10,628 nucleotides of DNA, taken from the NCBI GenBank assembly GCA_001603615.1, contig LUZL01000269.1, forward strand, positions 1 through 10,628, given 5' to 3'. Origin of the DNA: Bacteroidales bacterium Bact_20. GTDB taxonomy: Bacteria; Bacteroidota; Bacteroidia; Bacteroidales; DTU049. This document shows, one piece after another, positions 6,300 to 10,628 of this stretch. Both the position numbers and the translations under genes were made by a program. Below the pieces are notes generated by a model. The model was not told where the DNA came from and did no database searches. It saw nothing but the letters and a program-made list of their open reading frames with translations. Each line of letters starts with the position of its first letter. Position 1 is the first letter of the stretch.

Positions 6300-7382
6300 T
6301 TAATACTTGTTAACAATTTTTTCTTTTAATGCATTTAGTACTTGGAATGGAGTATGTATTGATCCACCTACTCTACCATAGTGCTCCACTGGCACTCTAT
6401 CATGCACTGCCAATCTCACATCCTCTACTAATTGACCTAGACTCATCTCTACAGATAATATACCTTTTACCTGTTTAGACAATCTTTCAAGTTCTTTATC
6501 TGGAAAAGGATATAAAGTAATTGGTCTAAATAACCCTACTTTAATACCTTCTGCACGTGCTAAATCTATAGTTTTTTGGCTAATTCTAGCACTAGATCCA
6601 TAAGCTACTATTAAGTATTCTGCATCATCAGTTTTAATATTTTCCCACATAACATCTTCCTTCATTTTATCATATTTTTCTTTTAGATGCATGACATGTT
6701 TTTCTTGTCTAATAGGATCCAAGTCTAGAGAAGTAATAATATTTCTCTCTCTATCAGGAGTTTTTCCTGTGGTAGCCCATGGACATTCTTTAATGATTTC
6801 TTCTTCAGTTCTTCTAGGTATAGGGTCGAAAAGTTCAACCTTTTCCATCACTTGTCCGATTACTCCGTCTGATAAAATCATAACTGGGTTACGATATTTA
6901 AAAGCTATCTCAAAACCGAGTTTTACAAAATCAGACATTTCTTGTACTGATGAAGGAGCTAAAACGAACAAATAATAATCGCCATGACCACCACCTTTAG
7001 TAGCTTGGAAGTAATCACTTTGAGATGGTTGTATAGTTCCTAGACCGGGACCTCCACGTACAACATTAGCTATTAAACAAGGTATTTCTGCACCAGCCAT
7101 ATAAGAAATCCCCTCCATCATCAAGCTAATACCAGGGCTAGATGATGTAGTCATCACTCTTTTGCCAGCAGCACCGCCACCATATAACATATTGATAGAT
7201 GCTACTTCACTCTCAGCTTGTAAAACTACCATACCGGTGCGTTCATAAGGATTCTCAGCCATTAAATACTCTAATACCTCTGATTGAGGGGTGATGGGGT
7301 AACCAAAGTAGCCATCGCAACCAGCTCTTACAGCAGCTTCTGCAATAGCTTCATTTCCCATCATTAAACGTATTTCTCCCAT
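6300..7382 (-). CDS. vorB: 2-oxoacid:ferredoxin oxidoreductase, alpha subunit (VorB-type)
   Basis: 360 residues, the typical length of the VorB/KorA alpha subunit without gamma fusion. The pyrimidine-binding domain starts with GNEAIAEAAVRAGCDGYFGYP and ITPQSE at about 9-35. TTSSSPGISLMMEGISYMAG and GGPGLGTIQPSQSD are conserved active-site and interface segments. The C-terminal transketolase-like domain (about 250-355) includes VAYGSSARISQ, GLFRPITLYPFP and the GRVGGSIHTP tail. Bacteroidota members are commonly named 3-methyl-2-oxobutanoate dehydrogenase subunit VorB, hence the symbol; that substrate is by family convention, not shown by the sequence. The gene lies 21 bases after the ferredoxin subunit, and together they give the delta-alpha-beta-gamma order of a complete four-subunit enzyme. 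Confidence 0.92.
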   Translation of the reverse strand: MGEIRLMMGNEAIAEAAVRAGCDGYFGYPITPQSEVLEYLMAENPYERTGMVVLQAESEVASINMLYGGGAAGKRVMTTSSSPGISLMMEGISYMAGAEIPCLIANVVRGGPGLGTIQPSQSDYFQATKGGGHGDYYLFVLAPSSVQEMSDFVKLGFEIAFKYRNPVMILSDGVIGQVMEKVELFDPIPRRTEEEIIKECPWATTGKTPDRERNIITSLDLDPIRQEKHVMHLKEKYDKMKEDVMWENIKTDDAEYLIVAYGSSARISQKTIDLARAEGIKVGLFRPITLYPFPDKELERLSKQVKGILSVEMSLGQLVEDVRLAVHDRVPVEHYGRVGGSIHTPFQVLNALKEKIVNKY

Positions 7383-7403
7383 ATTTTTCTTTTTATTTTT
7401 TAA

Positions 7404-7631
7404 TTAAACTTCTAGTTTTGCTTTATACAATGTAATAACTGTATCTGGACAAACCATTACGCAATTTTCACATGCAGTACAATCTTCCTTTATTACATCA
7501 GCATAGAAATAACCTTTGGTATTTACATTATTACCAAGCTCTATTACTTTTTGAGGGCAAACTTCTACACATAAGCCACACCCTTTACATTTTTCTATGT
7601 CAATTACTATTGCACCTTTAAATTTTGCCAT
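7404..7631 (-). CDS. 2x[4Fe-4S] ferredoxin-type delta subunit of the oxidoreductase
   Basis: 75 residues with two complete CxxCxxCxxxCP cluster motifs, Cys15-18-21-25 and Cys51-54-57-61, so two [4Fe-4S] clusters are expected. The size and the spacing between motifs fit the delta (KorD/VorD-like) subunit of 2-oxoacid:ferredoxin oxidoreductases, which carries electrons from the catalytic beta subunit to free ferredoxin. Its place directly before the alpha gene and 9 bases after the aminotransferase stop supports this over a general-purpose ferredoxin. No signal peptide; cytoplasmic. Confidence 0.92.
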   Translation of the reverse strand: MAKFKGAIVIDIEKCKGCGLCVEVCPQKVIELGNNVNTKGYFYADVIKEDCTACENCVMVCPDTVITLYKAKLEV

Positions 7632-7640
7632 ATTTTTTAT

Positions 7641-8966
7641 TTATTTTTTATTGTGTTCTATATTTTCTTTCATGATTTTTAACCTTCTTCCAAGCTCATC
7701 CATCATATCCATTGGTATTAAAGACACACAAGCTCTTATTCCTTCATGAATATCTGATCCAGTAATTTTCAGTGATATAGCACCTATACCATGTAGTAAA
7801 AGTTGATAAATAAGCTCATGTCCATCTAGACCTGGGTATCTAACAGTGAAATAAAATCCATCAGCTATAGGCTTGTCTACATCTTTATCATAAACTAATT
7901 GAAATCCATTGTCTAAGAAATGTTTTTTCATTATTTTTGCCTTTTCGCCATAGATAAGCACTTCATCTCTAAAATCGTATTTACCCTCATTGACAGCCTT
8001 TAAAATAGCGTATAGAGCATATTGTGGAGAATGACTTGTGCCACTACTCACACTATATATACTCTCAAAAATGAGTGCTGTACCGAAATGATCTGAATGA
8101 AAATTAGTTTTGAGATCTGGAAAATGTCTTTCAAATAATTCTGGGCTTACTACCATCATACCTATCCTTTGCCCTGCATAAGAAAATACTTTTGAGCTAC
8201 TTATCAGTAAAATATATTGATCATAGTATTTACCAATTGTAGGCTGATATGGAGGTACACCTGGCTTACCATAATCTTGTCTAAAATCCATTCCGAAATA
8301 AGCTAAATCCTCTATCACAACTACATCATATTTCTTAGCAATTTTTGCTATTATCTGCAGCTCCTCATCTGTGAAAACTATCCACGATGGATTATTAGGA
8401 TTACTATAAATAAGTCCATAAAACTCTTTAGTAGATAAAAATTTCTCTAATATTTCTTCTAATTTTTTACCCCTATAATTATAAACATCAAAATGGTCTA
8501 CTTGAGAACCCAATACATTAGCTTGTAATTTATGAACAGGAAATCCTGGATCTATAAATAATAATTTCTTTCTATCTTTATGAGTATGCATTAGAGTCAT
8601 AAAAGAAGTAAAACTTCCCATCATAGATCCTACAGTAGGAATACAATTTACTTCATTAACGTCTAGATCTAGAAAATTTTTTACAAATTTTTTAATTTCA
8701 GCTTTTAATGGTTTATAACCTTGTATATCTGGATAAACAGCAGCAATGCCATTCTTGAGAGCTTCTATCTCTGCCTCTACGCCCATTTGTACAGGTGGTA
8801 ATCCTGGATTGCCTAATTCCATCCTTATAAAATTAACTCCCGATTCTTTTTCTAATTTATCTACAATTTGACACATCTGCCTAATGGATGTATCAACTAA
8901 AGAACTTACATTATAATTATTCAATACTGCATCTAAAACATTTTTATCAATGATGGTATTTGGCAT
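7641..8966 (-). CDS. PLP-dependent aminotransferase, class I/II (fold type I)
   Basis: With the ATG at 8966 this is 441 residues. Landmarks of aspartate-aminotransferase-fold enzymes are in place: NPNNPSW with Asn192, VVVIEDLAYF with Asp220 (pyridine-nitrogen contact), SSSKVFSYAGQRIG with Lys259 (Schiff base), and Arg411 in GIRACVSL (carboxylate-binding arginine). It transfers an amino group between an amino acid and a 2-oxoacid; the substrate is not readable. Its place as first gene before the four oxidoreductase subunits suggests it makes or uses the 2-oxoacid they handle. The frame extends to a TTG at 8981, but that codon lies within the -7 box at 8979-8986, so the ATG five codons later is the better start. 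It is divergent from dnaB. Confidence 0.88.
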   Translation of the reverse strand: MPNTIIDKNVLDAVLNNYNVSSLVDTSIRQMCQIVDKLEKESGVNFIRMELGNPGLPPVQMGVEAEIEALKNGIAAVYPDIQGYKPLKAEIKKFVKNFLDLDVNEVNCIPTVGSMMGSFTSFMTLMHTHKDRKKLLFIDPGFPVHKLQANVLGSQVDHFDVYNYRGKKLEEILEKFLSTKEFYGLIYSNPNNPSWIVFTDEELQIIAKIAKKYDVVVIEDLAYFGMDFRQDYGKPGVPPYQPTIGKYYDQYILLISSSKVFSYAGQRIGMMVVSPELFERHFPDLKTNFHSDHFGTALIFESIYSVSSGTSHSPQYALYAILKAVNEGKYDFRDEVLIYGEKAKIMKKHFLDNGFQLVYDKDVDKPIADGFYFTVRYPGLDGHELIYQLLLHGIGAISLKITGSDIHEGIRACVSLIPMDMMDELGRRLKIMKENIEHNKK

Positions 8967-8978
8967 ATTTGTTTTTTG

Positions 8979-8986
8979 CAAATCTA
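8979..8986 (-). promoter_or_regulatory. -7 box of the aminotransferase/oxidoreductase operon
   Basis: The minus strand reads TAGATTTG, an exact TAnnTTTG match, ending 12 bases before the ATG at 8966. Transcription would begin around 8975, giving a leader of about 9 bases. No convincing TTTG -33 element is seen at the expected distance in the AT-only sequence upstream. The genes that follow have gaps of only 6-21 bases down to 4162, so this is likely the main operon promoter. Confidence 0.5.
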
Positions 8987-9081
8987 CTAATTTTTAATAA
9001 TATAATAATATATAATATTTATCATATTTTTTATTGTTTATTATCAATAATAAAAAATTTTAAAAAAATAATTTTTATTTA

Positions 9082-9089
9082 TACATTTG
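9082..9089 (+). promoter_or_regulatory. -7 box of dnaB
   Basis: TACATTTG is an exact TAnnTTTG match lying 19 bases before the dnaB ATG, with an expected leader near 16 bases. At the -33 distance there is only a T-run (9058-9061), not TTTG. The remaining divergent spacer (8987-9081) is almost pure A/T, with no other motif I can name. Confidence 0.5.
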
Positions 9090-9108
9090 TAAAATAAGAA
9101 AATTTTTT

Positions 9109-10626
9109 ATGGCTGAAGAAAAGAAAACTACAACTAAAAAGACAACTTCAAACAGTTCAAAGACTAGAAATGTAGAACACAGAGAAATATTTGGTGGCAA
9201 AATACCACCGAGTGATATAGAAACTGAAGAGGTAGTATTAGGTGCATTATTAATAGAACCCAACGCATTAGCTACAGTAATAGATATTTTGCAACCAGAA
9301 GTATTTTATAAAGAAGCACATCAAAGGATATTCAGTGCTATACTAGCTTTATATCCAATAGGAGAACCTATAGATGTCATAACCGTAATAAATTATTTAA
9401 GGAAAAACGGTGAAATAGATGCTATAGGTGGACCAGTTTATATAGCTCAATTAACAGATAGAGTGATATCTGCAGCAAATATTGAATACCATGCACGTAT
9501 ATTGATAGAAAAATATGTACAAAGAAAGCTGATAGAAATATCTACTAATATTATTACTGAATCGTATGATCCTACCTCCGATGCTTTTGATACTTTAAAT
9601 GCAGCTGAGAACGCACTATTTCAAATTAATGAACAAAATCTTAGACGTTCATATAGATCTTTGCCATCTGTAATGCAAGTAGTAAGAGATCAGATTGAGT
9701 CAGCATATAAAAATCAAGGTGAATATACTGGAGTAGTAACAGGTTTTTATCAACTAGATCAGCTCACAGGTGGTCTACAACCTTCTGATTTAATAATAGT
9801 AGCAGCTAGACCTGGTATGGGAAAAACTGCTTTCGCTCTGTCTATGGCACGCAATATGGCAGTGGAGTTTGGATTACCTATCGCATTTTTTTCTTTAGAA
9901 ATGACTGCTCCTCAGCTAGTAATCAGAATACTATCTGCTCAAACACAAATCTCTAGCGAACGTATTAGAAAAGGTGAATTAGATGACCCCGAATGGATGG
10001 CTTTGAATGAAGCTATGAATAAATTATCTAATGTAAAATTATATTTGGATGATACTCCAGCTTTATCTATATTTGAATTAAGAGCTAAGGCTCGTAGATT
10101 AAAACAAGCATATGATATTCAAGCTATATATATAGATTATTTACAATTAATGACTGCTAAAACTGATAAAAACAGTAATAGAGAGCAAGAAATAGCTTCT
10201 ATTAGTAGATCATTAAAAGCTCTAGCAAAAGAATTAAATATTCCTATTATCGCTGCAGCACAATTAAGTCGTGATGTAGAAAAACGTAGTGGTACTAAAC
10301 GACCTCAACTTTCTGACCTTAGGGAATCAGGTGCCATAGAGCAAGATGCAGATATAGTAATCGGTATCTATAGACCTGAATATTATATGAAAGAAGAGCA
10401 AGTAGATGAAGATAAATTAGCTGCAGTAAAAAATAAAGCCGAAATAATACTTCTGAAGCATAGAAATGGACCTTTAGGTACTGTAAATCTTCATTTCCTC
10501 AATCAATTTGCATTATTTACTGATGAAGACATATCAAATATCAATGTAGAAAAACAAGTTTTTCAATCTAGAATGAATGAAGATGTAGATGATGACTACT
10601 ATAGCGTATACGATGCTCCTTACTAA
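9109..10626 (+). CDS. dnaB: Replicative DNA helicase DnaB
   Basis: 505 residues, complete, with a TAA stop two bases before the window end. A Lys/Thr/Ser-rich N-terminal tail (about 1-30) precedes the DnaB N-terminal domain, which opens with IPPSDIETEEVVLGALL at about 31-47 and runs to roughly 135. The RecA-like C-terminal ATPase starts near 205 (TGFYQLDQLTGGLQPSDL). Walker A is ARPGMGKT at 233-240 with Lys239, and Walker B is IYIDYLQL with Asp343. AAQLSRDVEKR and LRESGAIEQDAD follow, both characteristic of DnaB. The length shows no intein at the Walker A site, a frequent insertion point. The tail is acidic (EDVDDDYY). As a hexamer it unwinds DNA at the replication fork and binds primase. The ATG at 9109 is chosen for the tail and the -7 box at 9082. 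Confidence 0.97.
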   Translation: MAEEKKTTTKKTTSNSSKTRNVEHREIFGGKIPPSDIETEEVVLGALLIEPNALATVIDILQPEVFYKEAHQRIFSAILALYPIGEPIDVITVINYLRKNGEIDAIGGPVYIAQLTDRVISAANIEYHARILIEKYVQRKLIEISTNIITESYDPTSDAFDTLNAAENALFQINEQNLRRSYRSLPSVMQVVRDQIESAYKNQGEYTGVVTGFYQLDQLTGGLQPSDLIIVAARPGMGKTAFALSMARNMAVEFGLPIAFFSLEMTAPQLVIRILSAQTQISSERIRKGELDDPEWMALNEAMNKLSNVKLYLDDTPALSIFELRAKARRLKQAYDIQAIYIDYLQLMTAKTDKNSNREQEIASISRSLKALAKELNIPIIAAAQLSRDVEKRSGTKRPQLSDLRESGAIEQDADIVIGIYRPEYYMKEEQVDEDKLAAVKNKAEIILLKHRNGPLGTVNLHFLNQFALFTDEDISNINVEKQVFQSRMNEDVDDDYYSVYDAPY

Positions 10627-10628
10627 AA

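Noticed and set aside
6691..6975. Plus-strand open frame opposite the VorB-type gene
   Set aside because: It is a shadow of a strongly conserved coding sequence and has no domain of its own.
8987..9081. Replication origin or DnaA-box cluster in the AT-rich spacer before dnaB
   Set aside because: The spacer is AT-rich but I see no TTATCCACA-like boxes; AT-richness alone is expected in this genome.
9075..9263. Minus-strand open frame across the dnaB start
   Set aside because: It is antisense to the Lys/Thr-rich start of dnaB and ends in the AT-rich spacer; no family resemblance.
9109..10626. Possible intein or insertion in DnaB
   Set aside because: Walker A, Walker B and the LRESGAIEQDAD segment are contiguous and at normal spacing; total length is normal for Bacteroidota DnaB.
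1..10628. Alternative genetic code (TGA read as Trp)
   Set aside because: All genes read through with the standard bacterial code, using TGG for Trp and TAA or TAG as stops where checked.

Overview
The window is AT-rich bacterial DNA (G+C near 30% by eye, lower in the 600-2190 region) that reads as Bacteroidota, most likely Bacteroidales or a host-associated relative. The grounds are: TAnnTTTG -7 promoter boxes close upstream of several genes; A-rich leaders without clear Shine-Dalgarno sequences; a TIGR02757-family protein; a Bacteroidota-style Wza-like lipoprotein; and an anaerobe-type ferredoxin-dependent 2-oxoacid oxidoreductase cluster. Strong AT bias, several TTG starts and an IS remnant would suit a symbiont or a reducing genome, but that is inference.

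Layout. 1-597 (-) is the 5' part of an IS1595-like transposase that runs off the left edge. 742-2190 (+) is a membrane-anchored MltF-type lytic transglycosylase with a solute-binding-like domain and an SLT domain; it has no ATG start. After a short convergent gap, nine tightly spaced minus-strand genes occupy 8966 down to 2273. In transcription order these are a PLP aminotransferase, a 2x[4Fe-4S] ferredoxin subunit, VorB-type alpha, TPP-binding beta and gamma subunits of a 2-oxoacid:ferredoxin oxidoreductase, a TIGR02757 protein, a Wza-like polysaccharide export lipoprotein, an AroQ-class chorismate mutase and a SAM methyltransferase. 9109-10626 (+) is the complete replicative helicase DnaB, divergent from the aminotransferase.

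How the genes work together. The aminotransferase and the four oxidoreductase subunits form a coherent unit linking amino acids, 2-oxoacids and acyl-CoA through reduced ferredoxin; direction and substrate cannot be read from sequence. An internal -7 box at 4139-4146 suggests the last three genes (export lipoprotein, chorismate mutase, methyltransferase) can be transcribed separately. The most informative small details are the -7 boxes, which help settle two doubtful start codons, and residue changes at expected active-site positions in the chorismate mutase and the transposase. I see no defence system, CRISPR array, tRNA, rRNA or riboswitch. No stretch over 300 bases lacks a gene.
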